A program made the position numbers and the translations under genes. From positions 744,001-808,000 of the forward strand of contig NZ_CCYM01000003.1 in assembly GCF_000826085.1 (NCBI RefSeq): 64,000 nucleotides of DNA, written 5' to 3'. Under the pieces are notes generated by a model. The model saw nothing but the letters and a program-made list of their open reading frames with translations. It ran no database searches and was not told the origin of the DNA. Origin of the DNA: Nigerium massiliense (GTDB lineage Bacteria; Actinomycetota; Actinomycetes; Propionibacteriales; Propionibacteriaceae). Positions 27,765-36,983 of this stretch are shown one piece after another. Positions within the stretch are counted from its first letter, which is position 1. Each line of letters starts with the position of its first letter.

Positions 27765-27793
27765 CGCGATGCAGCCCGCCACGCTGCATCGCG
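27765..27793. promoter_or_regulatory. 10-bp inverted repeat in the symporter leader
   Basis: CGCGATGCAG and CTGCATCGCG form perfect 10-base arms around a 9-base spacer, 22-50 bases upstream of the ATG at 27743. It could be an operator for a regulator of the symporter or an RNA hairpin near the ribosome-binding site. No regulator gene is adjacent. Confidence 0.6.
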
Positions 27794-27936
27794 TGCGCCC
27801 CGGTCATAGGGCCCTTTAGGTTCTGACCCTCTGCACCTTGGCCGCGAGTTCCCCGGCCGTCAGCGGAAGAATGACAATTTCTTTTTTGTTGGCGCGGTTG
27901 CCGAAGACCCCTTGACGAGCGGCGAGAAATGATGGC

Positions 27937-27965
27937 GCCCCGCGACCCGGGTGGGGTCGCGGGGC
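27937..27965 (-). terminator. Intrinsic terminator after clpX
   Basis: GCCCCGCGACCC pairs with GGGTCGCGGGGC across a 5-base loop (12-base perfect stem). It lies about 50 bases beyond the clpX stop and upstream of the symporter promoter region, closing the clp operon. Confidence 0.75.
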
Positions 27966-28016
27966 ACGGCTGAATCCAGGGTCGCCCGGGGGGAGGAGAC
28001 CCGGGGATGAGGACCG

Positions 28017-29306
28017 TCAGGCCGATTTGCTGCGCTTGCTGCGGGTGAGCTGGGCGCGCGGCAGAAGTTCCGGCTCCTCCCCGTCGCGGACGACGGCGGC
28101 GTCGATGCGCACCTGCGCGACGTCATCGGCGCTCGGCACGTGGAACATGACGTTGAGCAGGATCTCCTCGAGGATCGAGCGCAGGCCGCGGGCCCCGATG
28201 CCCCGCTCCAGCGCCAGCTCGGCGATCGCCTCGATCGCGTCGTCGGTGAACTCGAGATCGACGCCGTCCAGCTCGAACAGCTTGCGGAACTGCTTGATCA
28301 GCGCGTTCTTCGGCTCCACCAGGATGCGGACGAGCGCCTCAGCGTCCAGTGGGTTGACCGCCGAAATCATCGGCAGGCGGCCGATGAACTCGGGGATCAG
28401 GCCGAACTTGTGCAGGTCTTCGGGGCGCACTTCGGCGAACGGATTGGTGGTGCCGCGCTGCCGCACGGCCAGGTCGTTGTTGAAGCCCAGCGGGCGCTTG
28501 CCGATGCGCGCATTGATGATGTCGTCGAGCCCCGCGAAGGCGCCGCCCACGATGAACAAGATGTTCGTCGTGTCGATCTGGATGAACTCCTGGTGCGGGT
28601 GCTTGCGGCCACCCTGCGGTGGCACGGACGCCGTCGTCCCCTCCAAGATCTTCAGCAGCGCCTGCTGGACGCCCTCGCCCGAGACGTCGCGGGTGATCGA
28701 CGGATTCTCCGACTTGCGGGCGACCTTGTCGATCTCGTCGATGTAAATGATGCCGGTTTCGGCCTTTTTCACGTCGTAATCGGCAGCCTGGATCAGTTTG
28801 AGCAGGATGTTTTCGACGTCCTCGCCGACGTAGCCCGCCTCGGTGAGCGCCGTGGCGTCCGCCATCGCGAACGGCACGTTCAGCATGCGCGCGAGCGTCT
28901 GGGCCAGGTAGGTCTTCCCGCAGCCGGTCGGCCCGATCAGCAGGATGTTCGACTTCCCGAGTTCGACCAGCTCGTCGTCAGCGCTGCGGCGCGACGGCGA
29001 CGCGGCCTGGGCCTGGACCCGCTTGTAGTGGTTGTAGACGGCCACGGCGAGCGCCTTCTTGGCGGTCGCCTGCCCGATGACGTAGCTGTCGAGGAACTCG
29101 CAGATCTCCCGCGGCTTCGGCAGCTCCTCGAGAAGGCCGACGTCATGGCCCTCGGAGAACTCCTCCTCGATGATCTCGTTGCACAGGTCGATGCACTCGT
29201 CACAGATGTACACCCCGGGCCCCGCGATCAGCTTCTTGACCTGCTTTTGGCTCTTCCCGCAGAAAGAGCACTTGAGGAGGTCGGAGGTCTCCCCGATGCG
29301 CGCCAT
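28017..29306 (-). CDS. clpX: ATP-dependent Clp protease ATP-binding subunit ClpX
   Basis: A 429-residue AAA+ unfoldase that feeds substrates to ClpP. The N-terminal zinc domain has two CxxC pairs ('KCSFCGK' at residues ~12-18 and 'ICDECIDLC' at ~34-42). Walker A is 'GPTGCGKT' near residue 127, Walker B is 'IIYIDEIDK' near 190, the pore loop region contains '[10 protein letters not shown]' and sensor 2 '[11 protein letters not shown]' is near 370. Length and motifs are those of a normal ClpX. It is third in the clpP1-clpP2-clpX run, 32 bases after clpP2. Confidence 0.98.
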   Translation of the reverse strand: MARIGETSDLLKCSFCGKSQKQVKKLIAGPGVYICDECIDLCNEIIEEEFSEGHDVGLLEELPKPREICEFLDSYVIGQATAKKALAVAVYNHYKRVQAQAASPSRRSADDELVELGKSNILLIGPTGCGKTYLAQTLARMLNVPFAMADATALTEAGYVGEDVENILLKLIQAADYDVKKAETGIIYIDEIDKVARKSENPSITRDVSGEGVQQALLKILEGTTASVPPQGGRKHPHQEFIQIDTTNILFIVGGAFAGLDDIINARIGKRPLGFNNDLAVRQRGTTNPFAEVRPEDLHKFGLIPEFIGRLPMISAVNPLDAEALVRILVEPKNALIKQFRKLFELDGVDLEFTDDAIEAIAELALERGIGARGLRSILEEILLNVMFHVPSADDVAQVRIDAAVVRDGEEPELLPRAQLTRSKRSKSA

Positions 29307-29338
29307 GTCGTCGTCCTTGTCTCGATGGTGGCGAACGG

Positions 29339-29989
29339 CTAGTTCGCGACGTCCTTGAGGGAGGTCAGCACGTCGTCGATGATGCCGTACTCCTTGGCCT
29401 CCTCGGCCGTCAGGTACTTGTCACGCTCGATGTCCTTGCTGATCTGCTCGACACTCTGGTTGGTGTCGTGGGCCAGCATGTTCTCCATCAGGGAGCGGAT
29501 ACGGAGGATCTCCCGCGCCTGGATCTCCAGGTCGGAGCTCTGCCCGTAGCCGCCCTCGGTGGCCGGCTGGTGGATCAGGATGCGGCTGTTCGGGAGCGCC
29601 AGGCGCTTTCCCTTCGAGCCCGCGGCCAGCAGCACGGCGGCCGCCGAGGCCGCCTGGCCCAGGCAGATGGTCTGCACATCGGGCTTGATGTACTGCATGG
29701 TGTCGTAGATCGCCGTCAGCGCGGTGAACGAGCCACCGGGGCTGTTGATGTACATCGCGATCTGCCGGTCGGGATCCATCGACTGCAAGCACAGCAGCTG
29801 CGCCATCACCGCGTTGGCGATGTCGTCGGTGATCGGGGTGCCGAGGAAGATGATGCGATCCTCGAACAGCTTCGTGTAGGGGTCGACGCGCCGGACGCCG
29901 TAGCTGGTGCGCTCCTCCCACTGCGGGATGTAGTACTCCATGCCCGGACCCTGCGGAGCGAGGCCTCCCGGCATGTTGTTCGTCGTCAT
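29339..29989 (-). CDS. clpP2: ATP-dependent Clp protease proteolytic subunit, second copy
   Basis: A 216-residue serine peptidase. The triad is visible: Ser in '[12 protein letters not shown]' (about residue 110), His in '[11 protein letters not shown]' (about 135) and an Asp near 185. Actinobacteria build a mixed ClpP1P2 tetradecamer, and this copy, nearer clpX and with the GGYGQSSD handle loop, corresponds to ClpP2. Start ATG 29989 lies 11 bases after the clpP1 stop with AAGGGA-like sequence... the spacing fits a cotranscribed operon. Confidence 0.95.
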   Translation of the reverse strand: MTTNNMPGGLAPQGPGMEYYIPQWEERTSYGVRRVDPYTKLFEDRIIFLGTPITDDIANAVMAQLLCLQSMDPDRQIAMYINSPGGSFTALTAIYDTMQYIKPDVQTICLGQAASAAAVLLAAGSKGKRLALPNSRILIHQPATEGGYGQSSDLEIQAREILRIRSLMENMLAHDTNQSVEQISKDIERDKYLTAEEAKEYGIIDDVLTSLKDVAN

Positions 29990-30000
29990 CAAGGGATTCC

Positions 30001-30645
30001 TCACTGGTTCGGGGCGTCGTGGGACTGAATCTCGGACGCCCGCTCGTAGACATGGTCGATGAAGCCGTACTCCAGCGCCTCCTGCGCGGTGAACCACCGG
30101 TCGCGGTCGGAATCGGCCTCGATCTGCTCCAGCGGCTTGCCGGTGTGCTCGGCGATGAGCGCGGCCATCTCTTTCTTGGTCTGGATGATCTGCTCGGCGA
30201 GGATCTTGATGTCGGACGCCGTGCCGCCCAGGCCGCCGGACGGCTGGTGCATCATGATCTTGGCGTGCGGCAACGCGTAGCGCTTGCCCTGGGCTCCCGC
30301 GCTGAGCAGGAACTGCCCCATGGACGCCGCCAGACCCATCGCCACCGTCGCGACGTCGTTGCTGATCCACTGCATGGTGTCGAAGATCGCCATGCCTGCC
30401 GTGACCGAACCGCCCGGGCTGTTGATGTAGAGGTAGATGTCTTTGTCGGGATCCTCCGCGTTCAGCAGCAGCATCTGCGCGCAGATCGCGTTGGCGTTCT
30501 CATCCTTCACCTCGGAGCCGAGGAAAATGATGCGGTTCGCCAGCAGCGACTGGTAGACGGAATCGCCCATGCTCGTGGCCATGGGCGAGCCGGCGGCCGC
30601 GTTGATACCGCCCGTCGGGACGCGGGTAGGTTGGATTTCGTTCAC
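30001..30645 (-). CDS. clpP1: ATP-dependent Clp protease proteolytic subunit, first copy
   Basis: A 214-residue ClpP with the catalytic Ser in '[11 protein letters not shown]' (about residue 109) and His in '[11 protein letters not shown]' (about 134). It is the first gene of clpP1-clpP2-clpX. The start is GTG 30645: TAGGTT (minus strand, 30652-30657) lies six bases upstream, pointing to a leaderless mRNA starting here. A strong terminator separates it from tig. Confidence 0.95.
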   Translation of the reverse strand: MNEIQPTRVPTGGINAAAGSPMATSMGDSVYQSLLANRIIFLGSEVKDENANAICAQMLLLNAEDPDKDIYLYINSPGGSVTAGMAIFDTMQWISNDVATVAMGLAASMGQFLLSAGAQGKRYALPHAKIMMHQPSGGLGGTASDIKILAEQIIQTKKEMAALIAEHTGKPLEQIEADSDRDRWFTAQEALEYGFIDHVYERASEIQSHDAPNQ

Positions 30646-30651
30646 ACCGCG

Positions 30652-30657
30652 AACCTA
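30652..30657 (-). promoter_or_regulatory. -10 box of the clpP1-clpP2-clpX operon
   Basis: TAGGTT on the minus strand is six bases before the clpP1 GTG. No good -35 is seen at 16-18 bases. ClgR-type activation is known in actinobacteria, but I did not identify a ClgR box with confidence. Confidence 0.5.
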
Positions 30658-30709
30658 CCCGGCACGACGGACATTTCCGAGCAGACCGGGGCGGTGTTCG
30701 CTGATGGCA

Positions 30710-30743
30710 AAAGCCCCCGCGACCGGCCGGTCGCGGGGGCTTT
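30710..30743 (-). terminator. Intrinsic terminator after tig
   Basis: AAAGCCCCCGCGACCGG and its exact complement form a 34-base perfect palindrome, 16 bases beyond the tig stop and ending in TTT on both strands. It isolates tig from the clpP1 promoter. Confidence 0.85.
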
Positions 30744-30758
30744 CGATGAACGGATCCT

Positions 30759-32378
30759 CTACTCGGCCGAGGCCTCGTCGTCGGTGCCCGCGGTGCCGTC
30801 ATCCGCGGCGGAATCGGCAGAGCCGTCGGCGGCTTCCTCCGCCTGGGCCGACTTCTCGGCCTTCGCGGGCTTCTTGGCCTTCGCCGGCTTCCCCGCCTTG
30901 GCGGACTTGGCGGCCTTCTTCGGCGCGTCGGGCTCCGCCTCGTCCTTCGTCGCGTCGTCGTCGGCCGACTCGGCGGACTCAGGGGAGTCCGGCGACTCGG
31001 CGGACTCAGGGGAATCGGGCGACTCGGGCGACTCGTCGTCGTCCTCGTTCGTCTCCTCGCCCGGGATCGCCACGTCGACGGCGTTGCCCTCGGTGTCGGT
31101 CACGGTGGCAGCGGTCACGATCGACTGCAGAGCCTTGCTGCGGCGGATCTCCTGCATCCACTCCGGAGCGTGGTTGTGCTCCATCATGTGCTGCGCCTCG
31201 GCCTCGGGCGTCGTCTGGTTCTGCGCCGCCCGGCGGAAGAGCATCTCGGTCAGCTCCTGCTGGTCGACGCCGATCTCGTTGTCGTCCGCGAGCTTGTCGA
31301 GGATGATCTGCGCCTTGAGCGCCTCACGGGTGCGCTTCTCGATCTCCGCCCAGAACTCCTCGGGGGTGTCAGCCTCTTCCTCGGTCTCGTCGAGGTAGCG
31401 CTCGAGGGTGTAACCGGCCTGCTCGAGCTGGCTGTTGATCTGCTGGGTGCGGTTCTCGACCTCGGCCGCCACGAGCCCCTCGGGGAGTTCGAAGTCCGCC
31501 TTCTCGACGAGCTGCTCCAGCACCTTGTCGCGGGCCTGGTTGACCTGCTCCACCTGAGCCATCTGGTCGACGCGGGTGGCGAGGTCGGAGCGCATCTCCT
31601 CGACGGTGTCGAACTCGGAGATCATCTGGGCGAACTCGTCGTCCACCTCGGGCAGCGTCTCGGACTGGACCTTGGTGATCTCGACGTGGATGTCGGCCTC
31701 GGAATCCTTCGCCGGGCCGCCCACGAGCGTGGAGCTGAAGTCAGCGGACTCCCCCGCCGACTTGCCCGTGACGGCCTCGTCCAGGCCCTCCAGCATGCCG
31801 CCGGAACCCAGCTTGTAGGTCACGCCGGACGCCTCGGCGTCCTCGATGGCCTCGCCGTCCTTCGTCGCGGTGATATCGAGGGTGACGACGTCGCCGTCGG
31901 CGGCCGCACGGTCGACGTCTTCGCGCGTGGCGAAGCGCTGACGCATGATCTCGATGCGCTCGTCGACCTCGGTCTCGGTCGGCTGCAGCGGCTCGACCTC
32001 GACGGACAGCGTCGAGAAGTCGGGCAGGTCGAAGTCGGGACGGACGTCCACCTCGGCGGTGAACTCGACGAGCTCACCGTCCTCGAGCTTCGTCACGTCC
32101 ACCTCGGGCTGGCCGAGCGGGACGGCGCCGGACTCGGCCAGCGCGGCCTCGTACGCGGACGGCAGCGCCTCATTGATCGCCTCCTGCAGCACCATGCCGC
32201 GGCCGAAGCGCTGGTCGATGATCTGGGCCGGCACCTTTCCCTTGCGGAAACCGGGGATGTTCACCTGACTGGCGATCTCGCGGTAGGCCTTGTTCAGGTG
32301 CGGCTGCAGGTCCTCGAACGGGATCTCGATGGTGAGCTTGATCCGCGACGGGCTGAGCTGCTCGACGGTGCTGGGCAC
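30759..32378 (-). CDS. tig: Trigger factor with long acidic/lysine-rich tail
   Basis: A 539-residue ribosome-associated chaperone and peptidyl-prolyl isomerase. The ribosome-binding signature 'PGFRKGKVP' is near residue 43, the FKBP-like domain covers ~150-245, and the helical chaperone arms follow. Residues ~440-539 are an added low-complexity tail: first acidic with Ser-Pro-Glu repeats (two 27-base tandem DNA units at 30967-31020), then Lys-Ala-rich, then acidic again. Typical trigger factors end near residue 430-450. Start GTG 32378 has AGGAG upstream. tRNA-Gly ends 36 bases upstream on the same strand. Confidence 0.94.
   Translation of the reverse strand: MPSTVEQLSPSRIKLTIEIPFEDLQPHLNKAYREIASQVNIPGFRKGKVPAQIIDQRFGRGMVLQEAINEALPSAYEAALAESGAVPLGQPEVDVTKLEDGELVEFTAEVDVRPDFDLPDFSTLSVEVEPLQPTETEVDERIEIMRQRFATREDVDRAAADGDVVTLDITATKDGEAIEDAEASGVTYKLGSGGMLEGLDEAVTGKSAGESADFSSTLVGGPAKDSEADIHVEITKVQSETLPEVDDEFAQMISEFDTVEEMRSDLATRVDQMAQVEQVNQARDKVLEQLVEKADFELPEGLVAAEVENRTQQINSQLEQAGYTLERYLDETEEEADTPEEFWAEIEKRTREALKAQIILDKLADDNEIGVDQQELTEMLFRRAAQNQTTPEAEAQHMMEHNHAPEWMQEIRRSKALQSIVTAATVTDTEGNAVDVAIPGEETNEDDDESPESPDSPESAESPDSPESAESADDDATKDEAEPDAPKKAAKSAKAGKPAKAKKPAKAEKSAQAEEAADGSADSAADDGTAGTDDEASAE
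30967..31020. repeat. 27-bp in-frame tandem repeat in the tig tail
   Basis: Two consecutive 27-base units (30967-30993 and 30994-31020) differ at two positions. They encode repeats of Asp-Ser-Pro-Glu-Ser-Ala-Glu type within the disordered tail of trigger factor, and a partial third unit follows. Confidence 0.8.
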
Positions 32379-32414
32379 GAAGTGACTCCTGTTGGTTGCT
32401 TGCGATTGACGTCG

Positions 32415-32488
32415 TGGAGCGGATGACGGGAATCGAACCCGCGTAGCCAGTTTGGAAGACTGGGGCTCTACCATTGAGCTACATCCGC
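32415..32488 (-). tRNA. tRNA-Gly (anticodon UCC)
   Basis: The minus strand folds as a cloverleaf: acceptor GCGGATG with CATCCGC, anticodon stem CCAGT/ACTGG around loop CTTCCAA (anticodon TCC), and T-loop GGTTCGATTCC. The discriminator is T and CCA is encoded. The -10-like TAACCT (minus strand, 32504-32509) is a plausible promoter. Thirty-six bases separate it from tig, so read-through may cotranscribe both. Confidence 0.95.
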
Positions 32489-32666
32489 GAAGGGCGCCGA
32501 TCCAGGTTAGCCCACACCGGCGTTCGACACACGTCGGACCCGCACGACGGCCCGGTTCGGCGATCTCCAACGCTTGCGAGACGGCCCGTTCGAGGGATTC
32601 ATCGCCCCGCTCCCGCTTCGGGGACCCGATCCTCCTCACCAGCCGGCGCCGCCGACAGCGCGCCAA

Positions 32667-33284
32667 TCAGGCCCCGTTCGCCGCGATCCGCACCGGCAGC
32701 AGCGCCTGGGACGCCCGCCGCGCCTCGTCGACGAACACCTCGAGCATCCGGCCGAGGATGGGCGCCTCGTCGGGGTCCTCGGGAACGATCCTGACCCGAA
32801 GGTGCTCGCCCAGCAGACGGTTGGTGAACTCGACGATCAGCTCCTCCGACTCACCGAGCAGGAGTTCCAGGTCCAGGGTGCCCAGCGTCGGGGACTGGCC
32901 GGCCAGGCTGACGTCGAGCTCGGTGGCAACCTGCCGCAGCCATGTCTGCCGAACCTCGGGCGACAGCGAACGCAACTGCTCGATCGTGGAGCTCAGCTCG
33001 GGCTCGGAACGATCAGGCGACGGGGCCGAACCCGCCTCTGTTGGGACGGCGGCACCCCCGCCGGCGGCTCCCGACGACAGCGTCCCGGGGTCGAGACCCA
33101 GCGCGGATTCGATCTTGGCCCGCGTCGGAATGTGCGGCCAGCGCGTCCCGTCGAGGAACTTGCCCAGCGTGCCGGGGTCGATCTCGGCCGCTGACGCAAG
33201 CGCTGCGAAGGTCAGCCCCTGCCGCGCCATCTCGGTGCGCACCAAGGCGCGCGCTCGTTGCTTGTCGACCTCGTTGGTGGGCAC
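32667..33284 (-). CDS. Helix-turn-helix (XRE-like) DNA-binding protein
   Basis: A 205-residue protein. Residues ~8-62 form a helix-turn-helix of the XRE/Cro type ('LTFAALASAAEIDPGTLGKFL'-like, cited in part), with the phrase 'TRWPHIPTRAKIESALGLDPG' after it. The remaining ~110 residues are Ser/Pro-rich and then helical, with no domain I recognise. The start is GTG 33284; GAGGAAGG lies about 16 bases upstream, rather far, and no in-frame ATG is available nearby. Target genes are unknown. A 700-base upstream region with hairpins and inverted repeats may hold its promoter and leader. Confidence 0.65.
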   Translation of the reverse strand: MPTNEVDKQRARALVRTEMARQGLTFAALASAAEIDPGTLGKFLDGTRWPHIPTRAKIESALGLDPGTLSSGAAGGGAAVPTEAGSAPSPDRSEPELSSTIEQLRSLSPEVRQTWLRQVATELDVSLAGQSPTLGTLDLELLLGESEELIVEFTNRLLGEHLRVRIVPEDPDEAPILGRMLEVFVDEARRASQALLPVRIAANGA

Positions 33285-33997
33285 CCGGTGGTCCTGACCT
33301 TCCTCAAAATCGCCCCTCCGCGGCCCGTCCCACGGCGGGAATCTGCAATGGAGCGTACGGGCATTGTCAGAGCATTCTGGCGGATCGCAGCGCATCGCCG
33401 CAGGACATCGGGCGAGGTGGAAGAAGGGCGAGGGGGGCGCCGGAAGGGACCAGTTTCCGCGCCCCCCTCTGCGTCTCGACAACCGGGGGATGATCGTCGG
33501 ACGGTAGCCTCTGGCGCGCTGGGCGCGCCTCGTGCACAACGAAAACTTACCATGAAGTTCCCACAGCAGCCAAGCGATCTTCTGGGAACTTCCGAAACCT
33601 TCCTCCACTCTGGGCGTCAAATGTGAATCCCCTTATGGGATGGGGATTCGGCCGGGTTTGCCAGCCCCGGGGAGGTCTCCCCCCTCCTTCTGCACCACGA
33701 ATGTGCGGGAGTGTGATGGCTCCCCGCACGATTGTTCAACGGGTATCAGCGGCTCGGGTCGGCTCAGCGTCGCCACCGCCCGCGACGGGGGATCGGCCCC
33801 CAGCCTCCTGCCGCAGGGGCTTGGGCTCGACCGTCGTCACGCACAGGAGATCGATCGCGCCGAGCGGTGCCGCAACGATCGTGGGAGCCACGACACGTCT
33901 GGTCGTCGAGGTGGCCGGTCCGCAGGCGTAGTCTGCCTGCTCAGTGCGCGTTCGACGCGCAGCACCCGGCCGGGCCACCCCGAGGGACGGAGTCGTC
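33285..33997. promoter_or_regulatory. Structured 713-bp intergenic region between XRE and FAD/Fe-S genes
   Basis: No convincing gene is present. On the minus strand, TTGGCT (33568-33573) and TAAGTT (33544-33549) at an 18-base spacing form a plausible promoter, overlapped by the inverted repeat AGTTCCCA (33556-33563)/TGGGAACT (33583-33590). Downstream of it come hairpins at 33513-33529 and 33430-33469. A second inverted repeat, GAATCCCC/GGGGATTC, is at 33625-33649. On the plus strand TAGTCT (33929-33934) could be the -10 box of the FAD/Fe-S gene. Confidence 0.5.
33430..33469 (-). terminator. Strong hairpin, attenuator or sRNA terminator upstream of the XRE gene
   Basis: A 15-base stem with a single bulged C: GAGGGGGGCGC plus GGAA pair with TTCC plus GCGCCCCCCTC around a 9-base loop. 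It lies about 110 bases downstream of the proposed minus-strand promoter and about 145 bases before the XRE start, with no U-rich run after it (CGCCCTTCTTCC). It could terminate a short RNA or attenuate XRE expression. Confidence 0.45.
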
Positions 33998-36826
33998 ATG
34001 TCAGTCACCACCTCCCGGTCGCTGCTGGGTCCGGGCAACGAGTCGGCCGCGGCCGTCCTGCGGGCCGCGCTCGGCGACGACGCCGTCAGCACCCGCGCGC
34101 TCGACCGGGTGGCGCTGGCGGTCGACGCGTCCCACTATCTGCGGACCCCCGACGCCGTGCTTCGGGCCAGGTCGGCGTCCGACGTCGGGGTCGCCATGGG
34201 GGTGTGCGCCCAGCTCGGCTGGCCGCTCACCCTGCGATCGGGCGGCAGCAGCCTGTCGGGGCAGGCCCTCGCCGAGGGTCTGTGCGTGGATGTGCGACGC
34301 CACTTCCGCGACTTCGAGGTGCTCGACGACGGCGCGCGCCTGCGCGTCCAACCCGGCGTGACGATCCGGCAGGCGAATGCCGCGCTCGCGCGGTATGGCA
34401 CCAAGCTGGGGCCCGATCCGGCGTCCGAGGTCGCCTGCACCGTCGGCGGCATGATCGCCAACAATTCCTCCGGCATGACGTGCGGGACCATTGCGAACGC
34501 CTACCGGACGCTCGAGTCCCTGACGCTGGTGCTGCCCAGCGGGACGGTCGTCGACACCGCCTCCCCCACCGTCGAGGATGATCTGCGTCGCCGCGAGCCC
34601 GCCCTCGTCGCGGTGCTCGAGCGCCTGCGCGACGAGATGCGGCGGGACGCGGTCCGCACCGACCTCGAGCGCCGCTACGCCATCAAGAACACGATGGGCT
34701 ACGGCCTCAACTCCTTCCTCGACCACGACTCGCCCGTCAAGATCCTCGAGCACCTGATGGTCGGATCGGAGGGCACCCTGGGATTCGTCGCCGAGGCGGT
34801 CTTCCGCACGGTCCCGGTCCCGGCGCAGACCGCGACCGGCCTGCTGCTGTTCGAGTCCCTGGACACCGCCACCGCCGCGCTCGGCGACCTGGTCTCGTCC
34901 GGCGCGGCGGTCGTCGAACTGCTCGACGCCGCGTCCATGCGGGCGATGGGTTCCGACGCACGGGCGGTCCTGCCCGAGGGCTTCCAGCCGGACGGGCACG
35001 CGTCCCTGCTGGTCGAGTACCAGGGCGTCGACGAGGACGCCATCGCCCGCGGCATCGCGGCCGGGCAGGACGCGTTCGGCGGGTTGCGCGGGTTGGCGGA
35101 CGCGCCCGAGCTCACGCGCAACCCCGCGCGGCGAGAGCAGATGTGGGTCATGCGCAAGGGGCTCTACACGAAGGTGGCCCGCAATCGTCCCACGGGCACC
35201 GCGGCGCTCCTGGAGGACGTCGCTGTGCCCGTCGCCTCCCTCGCCGAGGTGTGCGCCGAACTTCAGGGGCTGTTCGACCGGCACCACTACGCCGACGCGG
35301 TGATCTTCGGCCACGCGAAGGACGGGAACATCCACTTCCTCGTCACCGAGGACTTCTCCGGCCCCGAGTCGCTGCGCCGCTATGACGCGTTCACCGAGGA
35401 CATGGTCGACCTCGTGCTCGGACGCGCCGGGACGCTGAAGGCCGAGCACGGCACCGGGCGCATCATGGCGCCGTTCGTCCGGCGGCAGTACGGGGATGAG
35501 CTCTACCGGGCCATGTGGGACATCAAGCACGCCTGCGACCCGCGCGGCGTCCTCAACCCGGGTGCGGTGCTCACCGAGAACCCGCGGCTGCACCTGGAGA
35601 ACATCAAGAGGACCGACCCCGTCCGACCCGTGCTGGACGACTGCGTCGAGTGCGGCTACTGCGAGCCGGTGTGTCCGAGCCAGCACCTGACCACGACCCC
35701 GCGACAACGGATCGTCGTGCAGCGGGCGCTGGCGGCGGCGGAGGCGTCCGGGGCGGACCAGTTGGTCGAGGCGCTCACGGAACAGGAACGCTACGACGTG
35801 ATCGAGACCTGCGCGGTGGACGGGATGTGCGTCACCGCGTGCCCCGTACAGATCAACACCGGCGACCTCGTCCGCCAGTTGCGGCGTGAGGGACAGCCTC
35901 GGGTTCTCGATCGCGCGTGGGAGGGGGCCGCTCTGCACTGGGACGCGGTGACGACGGCGGCGTCCGGGGGGCTGACGTTGGCCGGCGCCTTGCCGACGCC
36001 GCTGGTACGCGGGGCTCTCGGGGTCGCGCGAGCGGTCGCGGGGGCCGACGTGGTGCCGACGCTGTCCGCGGAGCTTCCCGCGGGCGGGGCGACGCGCAAG
36101 CCGCGGCCCGCCGACGCCCCGGACGCGGTCTTTCTTCCCGCGTGTGTGGGGACGATGTTCGGACCGGGGAACGCGTGTGGCACGGGTGTCGAGGCCGCCG
36201 TCCGAGCGCTGGCCGAGGCCGCGGGCAAGACCCTGACCACGCCCGCGGGAGTGCAGGAGTTGTGCTGCGGCACGCCGTGGAAGTCGAAGGGGCTGACGCG
36301 TGGCTACGACGTGATGCGCGACAAGCTGGCCTCGTGGGTCGTCGAACACACCCGGGGCGGCGCGCTGCCGTTGGTGTGCGACAACGCGTCCTGCACCGAG
36401 GGGATCCAGGTGGCCCTGCAGAATGCGGGCATCGAGGGGATCCGCGTGGTGGACGCCGTCGCATGGGTGGCCGAAGAGGTCGCACCGTCGCTGCCCCCGG
36501 TCAGGAAGGCCGGGCGTGCGGTCGTCCACCCGACGTGCTCGTCGACTCAGCTGAGCATCAACGGAGCGTTGATCACGTTGGCCGGGTTGGTCGCCGACGA
36601 GGTGCGCGTCCCCGAGCGCTGGCGCTGCTGCGGATTCGCCGGCGACCGCGGGCTGCTGCACGAGGAACTCACCGCCACAGCGACCCGAGATGAGGCGGCG
36701 GACGTCCGGGCGCTGGCGGCCGATCTCCACCTGTCGCTGAACCGCACCTGCGAGATCGGGATGACCCGTGCCGTCGGTAAGGAGTACGTCCACGTCCTCG
36801 TGGAGCTGGCGTCGCGGCTCCGATGA
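33998..36826 (+). CDS. FAD-linked oxidase/Fe-S fusion, D-lactate (2-hydroxyacid) dehydrogenase-like
   Basis: A 942-residue fusion that likely oxidises D-lactate or a related 2-hydroxyacid and passes electrons to quinone. Residues ~40-220 are the FAD-binding PCMH domain ('RSGGSSLSGQAL', 'VGGMIANNSSGM'). Residues ~230-510 are the FAD-oxidase C-domain, including 'GHAKDGNIHF' and 'EHGTGRIMAPF'. Two 4Fe-4S ferredoxin motifs follow: CVECGYCEPVCP near residue 549 and CAVDGMCVTACP near 606. The C-terminal third holds two CCG-type cysteine domains ('ELCCGTPWK', 'WRCCGFAGD'). Start is ATG 33998. The gene stands alone, with a terminator behind it. Confidence 0.9.
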   Translation: MSVTTSRSLLGPGNESAAAVLRAALGDDAVSTRALDRVALAVDASHYLRTPDAVLRARSASDVGVAMGVCAQLGWPLTLRSGGSSLSGQALAEGLCVDVRRHFRDFEVLDDGARLRVQPGVTIRQANAALARYGTKLGPDPASEVACTVGGMIANNSSGMTCGTIANAYRTLESLTLVLPSGTVVDTASPTVEDDLRRREPALVAVLERLRDEMRRDAVRTDLERRYAIKNTMGYGLNSFLDHDSPVKILEHLMVGSEGTLGFVAEAVFRTVPVPAQTATGLLLFESLDTATAALGDLVSSGAAVVELLDAASMRAMGSDARAVLPEGFQPDGHASLLVEYQGVDEDAIARGIAAGQDAFGGLRGLADAPELTRNPARREQMWVMRKGLYTKVARNRPTGTAALLEDVAVPVASLAEVCAELQGLFDRHHYADAVIFGHAKDGNIHFLVTEDFSGPESLRRYDAFTEDMVDLVLGRAGTLKAEHGTGRIMAPFVRRQYGDELYRAMWDIKHACDPRGVLNPGAVLTENPRLHLENIKRTDPVRPVLDDCVECGYCEPVCPSQHLTTTPRQRIVVQRALAAAEASGADQLVEALTEQERYDVIETCAVDGMCVTACPVQINTGDLVRQLRREGQPRVLDRAWEGAALHWDAVTTAASGGLTLAGALPTPLVRGALGVARAVAGADVVPTLSAELPAGGATRKPRPADAPDAVFLPACVGTMFGPGNACGTGVEAAVRALAEAAGKTLTTPAGVQELCCGTPWKSKGLTRGYDVMRDKLASWVVEHTRGGALPLVCDNASCTEGIQVALQNAGIEGIRVVDAVAWVAEEVAPSLPPVRKAGRAVVHPTCSSTQLSINGALITLAGLVADEVRVPERWRCCGFAGDRGLLHEELTATATRDEAADVRALAADLHLSLNRTCEIGMTRAVGKEYVHVLVELASRLR

Positions 36827-36870
36827 CACGGCTGACGCCCAGGGCGTCCCTTCGCCGCGCACGGACCGCC

Positions 36871-36893
36871 TGGCCGGGGGGTAACCCCGGCCA
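36871..36893 (+). terminator. Intrinsic terminator after the FAD/Fe-S gene
   Basis: TGGCCGGGG, loop GGTAA, CCCCGGCCA: a perfect 9-base stem 45 bases past the stop. No U-tract follows, as is usual in this genome. Confidence 0.6.
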
Positions 36894-36983
36894 CAACCGC
36901 ACTGACCGCGTGAAGAACCCCAGCGCGTCGTCGCCCCCGGGAGCATCCCCACCCGAAGAGCGCGTATGGCCGGCCCACCCCGA

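Noticed and set aside
32489..32666. Possible small gene between tRNA-Gly and the XRE regulator
   Set aside because: Only short frames without ribosome-binding sites are present; the sequence most likely holds the tRNA promoter and the end of the XRE transcript.
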